Shown piece by piece: positions 37,538 to 45,009 of a stretch of DNA of 64,000 nt. This stretch comes from Altererythrobacter sp. C41. GTDB lineage: Bacteria; Pseudomonadota; Alphaproteobacteria; Sphingomonadales; Sphingomonadaceae. Under the pieces are notes generated by a model. That model was not told the origin of the DNA. It did not search any database and saw only the letters and a program-made list of their open reading frames with translations. The stretch covers positions 1-64,000 of the forward strand of contig NZ_JAEVFE010000007.1 of assembly GCF_016803135.1 (NCBI RefSeq), given 5' to 3'. The translations under genes and the position numbers were made by a program. Within the stretch, counting starts at the first letter, position 1, and each line of letters opens with the position of its first letter.

Positions 37538-38247
37538 GCCGCGGGCGATCCCGCGTTCAGGGCATTGATCGCCTCGATCACCTGCCGCTCGACTTCGGCC
37601 CGCGGCAGGCCGGGGGCGATCGGCTCCGCAAACCGGTAGGTGATGGTGCCCGGCCGCTTGAGCCGGCGGTGGTAGAGCGGACCGCTGTCGACTGCGACCG
37701 GCACCACCGGCAGCCCGAGGAGCTTGTAAAGGCCGGCGAAGCCCGCCTGAAGCTGGCCCCGCTCCCCATGTGGCACACGGGTGCCCTCAGGAAAGATCAC
37801 CAGCGGCCGGCCCTGCGCGGAATAAGTCCGGGCGGAGGCGACCATCGCCCGCAGCGCCCGCGCGCCTTCATCGCGGGCCACGGGGACGCAGCCGTAAGCC
37901 TCCGCCGCACGGCCCCAGCCGGGGATACGGAACAACTCGCGCTTGGCGAAGGGCACCGGGTGATCGAACAGGCACGGCGCATCGATCGCCTCGAAGAAGC
38001 TCTCGTGCCGGATCGCATAGAGCGCCGCGCCGGCGGTGGGCGCACCTTCCAGGCGCACTCTGATGCCGAGGAACAGCCGGGCGCAGCTGCGGTGGAAGCA
38101 GCACCAGCGGTCCACCACCCAACCGAGGGCCCGGGCCCCCAGCGGAATGGAGGCGACTGCCGAGAGCACGTAGACCACGCTCCCCAGGTAGAAGACGAGA
38201 TAGAACGCGAGATTGCGCAGGAGGAGCATCGCCTGCCTCATTGCCAC
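37534..38247 (-). CDS. plsC: 1-acyl-sn-glycerol-3-phosphate acyltransferase (PlsC family)
   Basis: A 237-residue membrane acyltransferase making phosphatidic acid. An N-terminal membrane region ('AFYLVFYLGSVVYVLSAV') is followed by the acyl-acceptor motif 'AIRHESFFEAID' (HX4E in place of HX4D, a variant common in alphaproteobacteria), 'VPFAKRELFRIPGWG' and 'VIFPEGTRVPHGERGQLQAGFAG'. An ATG nine bases in (38238) is an alternative start; the first overlaps the YdcF-like gene by ten bases. It closes a ftsE-ftsX-ydcF-plsC minus-strand operon. Confidence 0.9.
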   Translation of the reverse strand: MAMRQAMLLLRNLAFYLVFYLGSVVYVLSAVASIPLGARALGWVVDRWCCFHRSCARLFLGIRVRLEGAPTAGAALYAIRHESFFEAIDAPCLFDHPVPFAKRELFRIPGWGRAAEAYGCVPVARDEGARALRAMVASARTYSAQGRPLVIFPEGTRVPHGERGQLQAGFAGLYKLLGLPVVPVAVDSGPLYHRRLKRPGTITYRFAEPIAPGLPRAEVERQVIEAINALNAGSPAA

Positions 38248-38765
38248 AGCCGGCTGGCGGTGCTGGCGAGGAGCTTGTGATATTCGAGGAACAGGTCACC
38301 GAACGACGGGCGCGAGGGGACGGCATCCCACACCACGGTCACGCCGTCAGGCAGCGTGCGCGCAAGTTCGCCTGCCGCGCGCCGCATGTGCCAGTCGGTC
38401 GTAACCAGGCGGAGCGACTTGATCTCGTGCGCATCGACCCAGCGCGCGGTTTCCGACGCGTTGCTGCGCGTATCGACCGCCGCGAAGCCGAGCGCGATGC
38501 AGCAATCCATCAGCTCGGCGGGCACGTCGAACTGTGCCGCGAACTCGCGCGGCCTGACCTCGGGATCGACCCCCGTCACGAGCATCGCTTCGGCCTGCCC
38601 GTCGCGAAGGATCTCGAGGCCCCGCTCGATTCTTCCGGCGCCGCCGGTCGGCACGATCACGGCGTCGGAATGAATGTCCCCTGCCGGTCCCGGCAGCGCG
38701 ACCGCAAACCACAGGAAGCCGAGGGCCCAGAGCATGACCGCGGCGGAAACGATGCGGCCGATCAC
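38238..38765 (-). CDS. YdcF-family (DUF218) membrane-anchored protein
   Basis: A 175-residue DUF218 protein. An N-terminal membrane anchor (residues about 5-25) is followed by 'SDAVIVPTGGAGRIERGLEILRDGQAEAMLVTGVDP', 'DTRSNASETARWVDAHEIKSLRLVTTDWHMRRA' and a C-terminal 'EYHKLLAS'. The pattern matches the SanA/ElyC/YdcF group linked to envelope integrity. It overlaps ftsX by four bases and plsC by ten. Confidence 0.88.
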   Translation of the reverse strand: MIGRIVSAAVMLWALGFLWFAVALPGPAGDIHSDAVIVPTGGAGRIERGLEILRDGQAEAMLVTGVDPEVRPREFAAQFDVPAELMDCCIALGFAAVDTRSNASETARWVDAHEIKSLRLVTTDWHMRRAAGELARTLPDGVTVVWDAVPSRPSFGDLFLEYHKLLASTASRLWQ

Positions 38766-39694
38766 AGCATTCGCCTCACGGAAGCGAGCACGGTCAGCCG
38801 CGCGGTGACGACCGCGATCACGACCCCCGCGACCGGAATCCCGGCGAGCATCAGCCAGTCCGGCAGGGTCAACCCGCCACCCGCCATCATGCCCGAACCG
38901 AGCGCCGCGAACTGCCGGCCGAGCACCATGACGCCGGCGACGCCGATCGCCAGCCCGGCCACGCCGCCGAGCACCGCGTCATAGCCGATCGAGCGCTGGA
39001 AAATGCGCGCGATCTGCCCGTCCGTCCCGCCGAGCAGGTGGACGATCTCGATCGTGTTGCGGTTGCTGCCGAGCGCCGAGCGCGCCGCAAGCCACACCGC
39101 CGCTGCGCTCGTCAGCGCCAGCAGCACCACGAGCGCGATCGCCAGCCACTGGAGCGATGTGATCGCCGCGAACACGGGTTGCAGCCAGCCCGACTGCGCA
39201 TCGACCCGCGCATCGGGCGCGATCTCGAGCAGCCGGGTCTGGAGGTCGTCGATCGCCGCGCGGTCGGCGACGCCGCGCAGGCGCACATCGATCAGCGCGG
39301 GAACGGGCACGGTTGCGTCGGTCGCGCCAACGCCGAGCCAGGGCTCGAGCAGCGCGTCGAGCTCGGCTTCGGGCACACGCCGGTAGGTGGCGATCTTCGC
39401 ATCGTTCGCGAGCGCTTCCATCACTGCGCCTGCCTGCCGTTCGCGCGCGGCTGGGAATGCCTCGATCACCTGCACCGTTACCCCGCCGGAGAGCTCGGCG
39501 CGCGCCGTGTCGGCCATGTTCTGCAGGGCGAGCCCGCCTGCGGCCGCAACCACCGTCAGGGCGACCATGATCGCGATCACCCACGGCATCGGTCCGACCA
39601 GCCGTGCCTGCGGCACCAGACGTGCCGCACGATCCCCTCCGAACGGGGAGAATCCGCGCACGATCGCGCGATTGAGCGCCCCCGGCCGCGTCAT
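38762..39694 (-). CDS. ftsX: Cell division protein FtsX
   Basis: The membrane subunit of the FtsEX complex that controls peptidoglycan hydrolysis at the septum. The 310-residue protein has a first membrane helix near residues 38-58 ('VIAIMVALTVVAAAGGLAL'), a periplasmic domain to about 165, then three further helices with the FtsX-typical 'IEIVHLLGGTDGQIARIFQRS' loop. The ATG at 39694 overlaps the ftsE stop by four bases; an open extension further left is antisense noise. Confidence 0.91.
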   Translation of the reverse strand: MTRPGALNRAIVRGFSPFGGDRAARLVPQARLVGPMPWVIAIMVALTVVAAAGGLALQNMADTARAELSGGVTVQVIEAFPAARERQAGAVMEALANDAKIATYRRVPEAELDALLEPWLGVGATDATVPVPALIDVRLRGVADRAAIDDLQTRLLEIAPDARVDAQSGWLQPVFAAITSLQWLAIALVVLLALTSAAAVWLAARSALGSNRNTIEIVHLLGGTDGQIARIFQRSIGYDAVLGGVAGLAIGVAGVMVLGRQFAALGSGMMAGGGLTLPDWLMLAGIPVAGVVIAVVTARLTVLASVRRML

Positions 39695-40425
39695 GGCGCC
39701 GAACTCTCGCGGCGCACGGCGCGCGGCGGGTAGCGCAGCGCGCCCGTGGGATCGGACAACCGCCCCTTGTCGAGCCGCATGATCAGCGAATCGGGAACCT
39801 TCTTGAGCAGATGCACGTCGTGCGTCGCGACGACGACCGTCGTGCCCAGGCGATTGAGCGCCTCGAACAGGCGCAGGAGCTTGAGGGCCATCTCGGGATC
39901 GACGTTGCCGGTGGGCTCGTCCGCCACGAGCATGTCGGGCCGGCCGATCACCGCTCTGGCGATCGCCACGCGCTGCTGTTCCCCGCCCGACAGCGTGGCC
40001 GGCCGCGCTTCGTACCGATGCGAAAGGCCGACCCAGTCGAGCATGTCGGCGACCGGCTTCGCCACATCGGATTCGGGCATGCCCGACACGCGCAGCGGAA
40101 GCGCCACATTGTCGAACGCCGAGAGGTGCGGCACGAGCCGGAAATCCTGGAACACGACGCCAAGCCGCCGGCGGAATGCCGGCAGGCGGGCACGCGGCAG
40201 GGTGATCACGTCGGAACCGAACATCCGGATCGCCCCGCGCGATGGGCGCTGCGCCAGGTACAGCAGCTTGAGCAGCGACGTCTTGCCCGCCCCGCTCGCG
40301 CCGGTCAGAAAGTAGAAGCTGCCGGGGTAGAGCGTGAACGATATGTCGCGCAGCACTTCCCCGTCGGTGCCGTAGCGCAGCCCGACGTTGTCGAACGCCA
40401 CGATCTCGCCGTCGAAATCGCTCAT
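39691..40425 (-). CDS. ftsE: Cell division ATP-binding protein FtsE
   Basis: ABC-type ATPase partner of FtsX. The 244-residue protein has Walker A 'LTGASGAGKTSLLKLL', Q-loop 'VFQDFRLVPHLSAFDNVALPL', signature 'LSGGEQQRVAIARA', Walker B 'MLVADEPTGNVD' and H-loop 'VVATHDVHLL'. The C-terminus is slightly longer and basic ('LRYPPRAVRRESSAP'). It starts a minus-strand operon with ftsX, divergent from the zinc-ribbon gene. Confidence 0.94.
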   Translation of the reverse strand: MSDFDGEIVAFDNVGLRYGTDGEVLRDISFTLYPGSFYFLTGASGAGKTSLLKLLYLAQRPSRGAIRMFGSDVITLPRARLPAFRRRLGVVFQDFRLVPHLSAFDNVALPLRVSGMPESDVAKPVADMLDWVGLSHRYEARPATLSGGEQQRVAIARAVIGRPDMLVADEPTGNVDPEMALKLLRLFEALNRLGTTVVVATHDVHLLKKVPDSLIMRLDKGRLSDPTGALRYPPRAVRRESSAP

Positions 40426-40579
40426 GGACGAAAGTCCGTCCGCAGTGTCGGGAGATCGCAGCTTCGCATGTGCGCGCGGCTATAGCGGCGCTTCGATGTG
40501 GAAAAAAGCCGCTCGCTCGCTCCTGCATCGCGGGCAAGTCTTGTGCGATCCGTGGCCCGCCCTAAGGATGCCGGTTACG

Positions 40580-41401
40580 ATGATCATCGCCTGCCCCGCC
40601 TGCTCGACCCGCTATGTCGTGCCAGACAGCGCTATCGGAGTCGACGGGCGCACGGTGCGATGTGCGAAGTGCCGGCATAGCTGGTTTCAGGAAGGTACGG
40701 GGGCGGAGATCGGAGAGGGCATTCCGCCGCCCGCTGCGCCGGTGCCGCCGCCGGCCGCTCCTCCCGCACCGCCGTCCCCTCCTCCCTCTCCGGCTGAAGA
40801 ACCGTTGCCCGAGCCTCAGGACGAGCCGGATGTAACGGAGGCTGCGGTCCCGCCGCCCGCCCCCGATTTCGACCAGCCGCCGCCCGTGGCCGAGGCGATT
40901 CCGGCGCCCCCTCCGCCGGTGGAACCCGACGATGGCTATTCCCCTTTCGCGGCCGAACCGCCGTTCCGGCCGCGGCGCAATCCGCTGAAGATATGGACCG
41001 CGGCGGCGGCGGTGTTCGCAGTGCTGGCGCTCGGCACCATTGCCGCCGTCAGCTATTGGGGCCTGCCCGACTGGGTCCCCGTCAGCCGCCCGACGTTCGC
41101 GGTCGAGCAGCCCGATCTCGTGCTCGAGTTCCCGCCCGAACAGCAGGACCGGCGCACTCTGCCCAACGGCACCGAATTCTTCGGCGCGAGCGGCACGATC
41201 ACCAACGTCGGGCGGGAAACGCGCGCCGTGCCCTCGATCCTGATCGTCATGCGTGATGCGCGCGACCGGATTGTCTATAGCTGGGAAGTCGCCCCTCCCA
41301 AGGCGCAGCTTGCGCCGGGCGAGAGCGTCACGATCAACGAGGCGGTGACCGACGTTCCCAAGTCGGCCAAGTTCGCGGAAATCGGCTGGAAACCGGATTG
41401 A
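40580..41401 (+). CDS. Zinc-ribbon (MJ0042-type) and DUF3426-like membrane protein
   Basis: A 273-residue protein. The N-terminal zinc ribbon has two CxxC pairs ('IACPACSTRYVVPDSAIG' and 'VRCAKCRHSWFQEG'). A long proline/alanine/glutamate-rich linker (about 40-130) leads to one membrane segment ('WTAAAAVFAVLALGTIAAVSYW') and an outer beta domain ('GTITNVGRETRAVPSILIVM', 'YSWEVAPPKAQLAPGESVTI') typical of DUF3426. The layout is that of the alphaproteobacterial MJ0042 finger proteins; the function is unknown. The second of two ATGs is chosen because it begins MIIACPAC. It is divergent from ftsE. Confidence 0.86.
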   Translation: MIIACPACSTRYVVPDSAIGVDGRTVRCAKCRHSWFQEGTGAEIGEGIPPPAAPVPPPAAPPAPPSPPPSPAEEPLPEPQDEPDVTEAAVPPPAPDFDQPPPVAEAIPAPPPPVEPDDGYSPFAAEPPFRPRRNPLKIWTAAAAVFAVLALGTIAAVSYWGLPDWVPVSRPTFAVEQPDLVLEFPPEQQDRRTLPNGTEFFGASGTITNVGRETRAVPSILIVMRDARDRIVYSWEVAPPKAQLAPGESVTINEAVTDVPKSAKFAEIGWKPD

Positions 41402-41510
41402 TTGCGAGCATGGTGCGATAGGCGCGCTCAAACCGCTTGCGGAGGGGCGCACCTGTTGCTAGTGGCGCCCGCCTACCCCCCGAGGGCGCCCGTCGCCCTT
41501 CTGGCTGAGT

Positions 41511-41597
41511 GCGGTCGTGGCGGAACTGGTAGACGCGCAACGTTGAGGTCGTTGTGGGCGAAAGCCCGTGGAAGTTCGAGTCTTCTCGACCGCACCA
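41511..41597 (+). tRNA. tRNA-Leu(GAG)
   Basis: An 87-base class II tRNA: acceptor GCGGTCG pairing with CGACCGC, D arm with GGTAGACGC, anticodon stem CAACG/CGTTG around loop TTGAGGT (anticodon GAG), long variable arm TGGGCGAAAGCCCGT, T arm with GTTCGAGTC, and an encoded CCA. It is the last core-like gene before the recombinase cassette at 41.8 kb. tRNA-Leu genes are frequent integration sites; no second copy of its 3' end was noticed by eye in this window. Confidence 0.96.
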
Positions 41598-41784
41598 AAC
41601 AGTCCTGAGTAGTCCTGGAAAATCGTACCGGCCCCGGAACGCCCGCCCGAAGTGGCGCAGTCCTGCGGCCTTTCTGTATATGATCTCGTGGAACTGCAGC
41701 CGGAGACGTGGCGGGGTGAGGCGGATTTTACCTGGATTCGCCGGGGCGTCTCAGCTCGCGAAATCGTGACTGCAAGTGGTCGGT

Positions 41785-43470
41785 TCAGGCGAAGCCCAGT
41801 TCGCGACGCTGCTCCGTCCAGGACAGTGGCAAGGGTCCGCTCATCAGCTGCTTCGCCGTGAGATGCTTCGGCTGTCTGCCTTCTACAATCGCCGTGACGA
41901 TATCGGGCGCCAGACAGGACAGAGCAACGAGTTTGCCAAGCCTTGTCCTGCATCGACTATGCTCGCTGGCAATGCTCGCAATCGATCGCGCCGGGCTCGC
42001 GAGCACCAGTTGCCTCGCCTGGTGAGCCTCGGCGACGAGTGAAACGAGTTTCTCGTCTCGCCGGACAATCGTCGGCCGGCAATTCTCCGGGCCCGGTACG
42101 ATCAGCCGCAGCTGATGGCCCCGGCGGACGCGCACGGCCGGGATGGTGATCACCGGAATGCTCCGCCCGGTTTCCAAGCCGGCACCAACGCCAAGCCGCT
42201 CCCGGACAGCGTCGTGATCTAGCTCGATTCCGATCCTGTCTTCAGAGAGCCTGACCTGCCGGACAAGCGCCGCAATCAGTTCTGCCCGGTCATGGGCGTT
42301 GCCACTGCTCAGTGTCGCAGCCAAAGCGTTCGCTTCTGCGGTGGCATTCTGAAGGTGCTCGGCCTTCCGCGCATCGCCCCTCGCAAGTTCCAGCACGAAC
42401 TGCTGATTAGCCAGCTTCCCAGCGATCGCCGCACACACCATCTGCTCGAGATCATGGGCCGAGACCCGCCATGCCCGGGTGCCGCCGAGCTCATCTAAAC
42501 GGGTGACGTAGTAGCGATAGCGTTTCCGGTTCTTTGTGGCGTGACTCGGGCCCATCTGCCGACCTTCGCCATCCACCAGCTTGCCGATCAGCAGGCTTGG
42601 ATGCTGGTGTTTCAGACGCCGCGATGAACCGGAAGCGTTGTCGGCAAGGAGCTTCTGCACCGCATCCCACAGTTCGGCGTCGACGATCGGTTGGTGTTCG
42701 CCCGGGTACGCCCTGCCTTTGTGAACAATGAACCCGCGGTAGATGCGGTTCGAAAGCAGGTGATAAAGTGTGCCTCGCCTGAAGATGCAGCCGCCCCTGT
42801 GCGGACCACTGGTCCGGCGCTGAACCTTGGTTCTGTAGCCTTCCCGGTTCAGTTCCTCGGCCAGCGCAGGCACCGATCCCAGCGCCAGATAGCGGCGCAT
42901 GATGTGCCGCACCTGCTCTGCCTCGTTGCCCTTCACCACGAGCTTGCGATCGCACACCTCGTACCCGAGCGGCACCGGACCTCCCATCCACAGGCCCTTC
43001 TTCTTCGAGGCTGCGATCTTGTCCCGGATGCGCTCACCTGTGACCTCCCGCTCGAACTGGGCGAAACTCAGCAGCATGTTGAGCGTAAGCCGACCCATGC
43101 TGGTGGTCGTGTTGAAGCTCTGGGTAATGCTGACGAAGCTCGCGCCGGCCCTGTCGAGCACCTCCACAATCCTCGCGAAATCTGTGAGGCTGCGGGTCAG
43201 CCGATCGATCTTGTAGAGCAGGATAATATCGACCTTGCCTGCCTCGACATCGGCAAGCAGGCACTTAAGCCCCGGTCGCTCCATATTACCGCCCGAGAAC
43301 CCGCCGTCATCGTAGCGGTCCTTCGCCAGCACCCATCCTTCATGGCGCTGGCTCAGGGCATAGGCAGCACAGGCCTCATACTGCGCATCGAGTGAGTTGA
43401 ATTCCTGCTCAAGCCCATCGTCAGTGGACTTGCGGGTGTAGACCGCGCAGCGAAGCAGTTTCTCAGCCAT
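41785..43470 (-). CDS. Large serine recombinase
   Basis: A 561-residue site-specific recombinase. The N-terminal resolvase domain has catalytic Ser15 in 'AVYTRKSTDDG', 'DDGGFSGGNMERPGLKCLL', 'ILLYKIDRLTRSLTDFARIV' and 'LLSFAQFEREVTGERIRDK'. It is followed by the recombinase domain ('GPVPLGYEVCDRKLVV', 'EAEQVRHIMRRYLALGS'), a zinc-ribbon-like region ('RRLKHQHPSLLIGKLVDGEG', without clear cysteines) and a long C-terminus. The missing zinc cysteines are typical of the cassette members that travel with DUF2924 and DUF3489. Its start overlaps the DUF2924 gene by eight bases, and it ends 188 bases from tRNA-Leu. Confidence 0.93.
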   Translation of the reverse strand: MAEKLLRCAVYTRKSTDDGLEQEFNSLDAQYEACAAYALSQRHEGWVLAKDRYDDGGFSGGNMERPGLKCLLADVEAGKVDIILLYKIDRLTRSLTDFARIVEVLDRAGASFVSITQSFNTTTSMGRLTLNMLLSFAQFEREVTGERIRDKIAASKKKGLWMGGPVPLGYEVCDRKLVVKGNEAEQVRHIMRRYLALGSVPALAEELNREGYRTKVQRRTSGPHRGGCIFRRGTLYHLLSNRIYRGFIVHKGRAYPGEHQPIVDAELWDAVQKLLADNASGSSRRLKHQHPSLLIGKLVDGEGRQMGPSHATKNRKRYRYYVTRLDELGGTRAWRVSAHDLEQMVCAAIAGKLANQQFVLELARGDARKAEHLQNATAEANALAATLSSGNAHDRAELIAALVRQVRLSEDRIGIELDHDAVRERLGVGAGLETGRSIPVITIPAVRVRRGHQLRLIVPGPENCRPTIVRRDEKLVSLVAEAHQARQLVLASPARSIASIASEHSRCRTRLGKLVALSCLAPDIVTAIVEGRQPKHLTAKQLMSGPLPLSWTEQRRELGFA

Positions 43471-43885
43471 TGCCGGTGAGACCGAAGAACCGCGGCCCGG
43501 ACCAGTGCGCGCCGGTCACATACCGGGCGATTTCACTGAGCGAGTTCCAAGTGCGGTCAGCATAAGCGAACCCTTCTTCCAGAACCTCGACCGTAATGGT
43601 CTGACCGTTCCACTCGCGAACCAGCCGGGTGCCAGGTGTGAGTTTGCTACGGCGACAGAGAGGCGCGGAGTTCGGCTTCGCCACGGCAATCCGTGTCAGT
43701 TCCCGCATGACCAGCGCCGGCAAGGCACCGCGCCGCCGCTCTTGCAGGCGCTGCGCCACGAGACGGCTCAGAAGGGAAGATGGAACAGATGGCGGGGTGG
43801 TGCCCTCCATGTTGCTCCACTTCTCCCGCAACTGCGATGGCACGAGGTCCGCCAGCGCATTCAGTTCGTCATCTAGCCGGCTCAT
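43463..43885 (-). CDS. DUF2924 domain protein
   Basis: A 140-residue protein recognised as DUF2924 by 'TPGTRLVREWNGQTITVEVLEEGFAYADRTWNSLSEIARYVTG' in its C-terminal half (residues about 85-130) and an N-terminal helical part with 'LLSRLVAQRLQERRRG'. DUF2924 proteins nearly always sit directly upstream of this type of serine recombinase and are thought to help it, but their biochemical role is unknown. It overlaps its neighbours by eight and four bases. Confidence 0.88.
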   Translation of the reverse strand: MSRLDDELNALADLVPSQLREKWSNMEGTTPPSVPSSLLSRLVAQRLQERRRGALPALVMRELTRIAVAKPNSAPLCRRSKLTPGTRLVREWNGQTITVEVLEEGFAYADRTWNSLSEIARYVTGAHWSGPRFFGLTGNG

Positions 43886-44223
43886 CGAGACGCTGCCGCC
43901 TCCACGACCGTATACCGGCTGATGCCGTCATGCTTCGTTCGCCGGATAGAATGGCCCTTCTTCCTGAGGCCGGTCAGCGCCGCTCGGGTAGTGTGCGGAA
44001 GCCAGCCGGTCGCCTGCACCAGTTCATCCAGCGTTGCGCCCTCTGCGCGCTCCAGGAGTGAAAGCACTTCCTCTATCTTGCTTTGCCCCTTTGAGGGAGC
44101 GTCGTCGGCTGGCTCCCTCACCGCGACGTCTTGTGCGCTCCCGCTCTCCGCTGACGCGGCAGGCCGGGCCATCGGCTCTCGCGCCATCCGGCGCGTACGC
44201 TTGCTGCTGTTTGTGTTCGCCAT
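43882..44223 (-). CDS. DUF3489 domain protein
   Basis: A 113-residue protein. The basic, serine-rich N-terminus (MANTNSSKRTRRMARE) leads to a winged-helix-like DUF3489 domain: 'IEEVLSLLERAEGATLDELVQATGWLPHTTRAALTGLRKKGHSI', then 'DGISRYTVVEAA'. It probably binds DNA and may control or target the recombinase two genes downstream. The ATG at 44223 is preferred to 44253 because it gives the usual MANTN start. It heads the three-gene cassette. Confidence 0.87.
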   Translation of the reverse strand: MANTNSSKRTRRMAREPMARPAASAESGSAQDVAVREPADDAPSKGQSKIEEVLSLLERAEGATLDELVQATGWLPHTTRAALTGLRKKGHSIRRTKHDGISRYTVVEAAASR

Positions 44224-44390
44224 GAGTAATCCTCCGGATCGGGACAGCACCATTGCTGCCCCACGACCCGAAGCCCTGCCGGGCGAGCCGGTCAGGGCAG
44301 CAGCAGGTCTTGCCGGCCGCGATTCACATGAACAGCAATGCTCCGATTGCAGATGAAGTCGAATGGAATTTGAGATTACCTATGAATTGA

Positions 44391-44606
44391 TCAACTGCGA
44401 TCGGGTACCGCCTCAAGCAACATCCGGGCTGCCGCGGCAAGAGCGCACAGCCCATTTGCGCTTCTCGTCAGCTGATCGATCCGTTTCCGGACTTCCAGTG
44501 GATTCTCTGGCATCGGAAGAGCAAACTCGGGCGAAACATCTTCCATAATCCGACCGGCTTCCTGCAAAAGCCGTTGGACGAGGTCGTACTGCGTGGCGAA
44601 TTCCAT
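44391..44606 (-). CDS. Small hypothetical protein
   Basis: A 71-residue frame, mostly helical: 'QYDLVQRLLQEAGRIMEDVS', 'LPMPENPLEVRKRIDQLTRS' and an alanine-rich C-terminus. I do not recognise a family. The amino-acid pattern reads as a real amphipathic protein, but the ATG lacks a good ribosome-binding site. It stands alone between the recombinase cassette and the antiporter. Confidence 0.42.
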   Translation of the reverse strand: MEFATQYDLVQRLLQEAGRIMEDVSPEFALPMPENPLEVRKRIDQLTRSANGLCALAAAARMLLEAVPDRS

Positions 44607-45009
44607 GCGGCCTATGAGGCGACGTTATCGAAGGAAGTCCAGTTGCAACTTTTGACAGCCGCTGTGCACCCTCGTCTCAGTCGTTCGGGAATCTACCCGA
44701 CGAATCCAAAAGTGGACGTCAATTGCAGGCCGCTGGAACGGCAGTATCGTTGGACAGTCCGGTAAGTCCGCTTCTGTAGGAGAAATTGCGCTAAGCCGAC
44801 GTTACCTTCTGACGCGGACATGCATTGCGATGGCAGGTCTTTGTGCAGCTTGGATCATAGCTTTGTCGGACGGTTTGGTGTAGGTCCGCCACCTCATCGT
44901 TATCGACTGGATGACAAGGCAAGTGCGGAGGGCGCTGCGCCTCGCATCGGCCCGCCTATCGGTGTTACACCCAGCGCGTCGTTCCGGCGGGCTCCCGGAA
45001 AGGATGCCG
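44607..45009. other. Intergenic stretch without a convincing gene
   Basis: About 400 bases between the small hypothetical gene and the antiporter. The base composition is more even than in the core regions. An open frame runs into the antiporter from 44911 but shows no family sequence before 45010. No tRNA, clear promoter or repeat was found. Confidence 0.5.

Noticed and set aside
41598-41784. Possible small gene between tRNA-Leu and the recombinase (frame 41652-41861)
   Set aside because: The first 30 residues look protein-like, but the frame runs into the recombinase gene, lacks a ribosome-binding site and matches no family I know.
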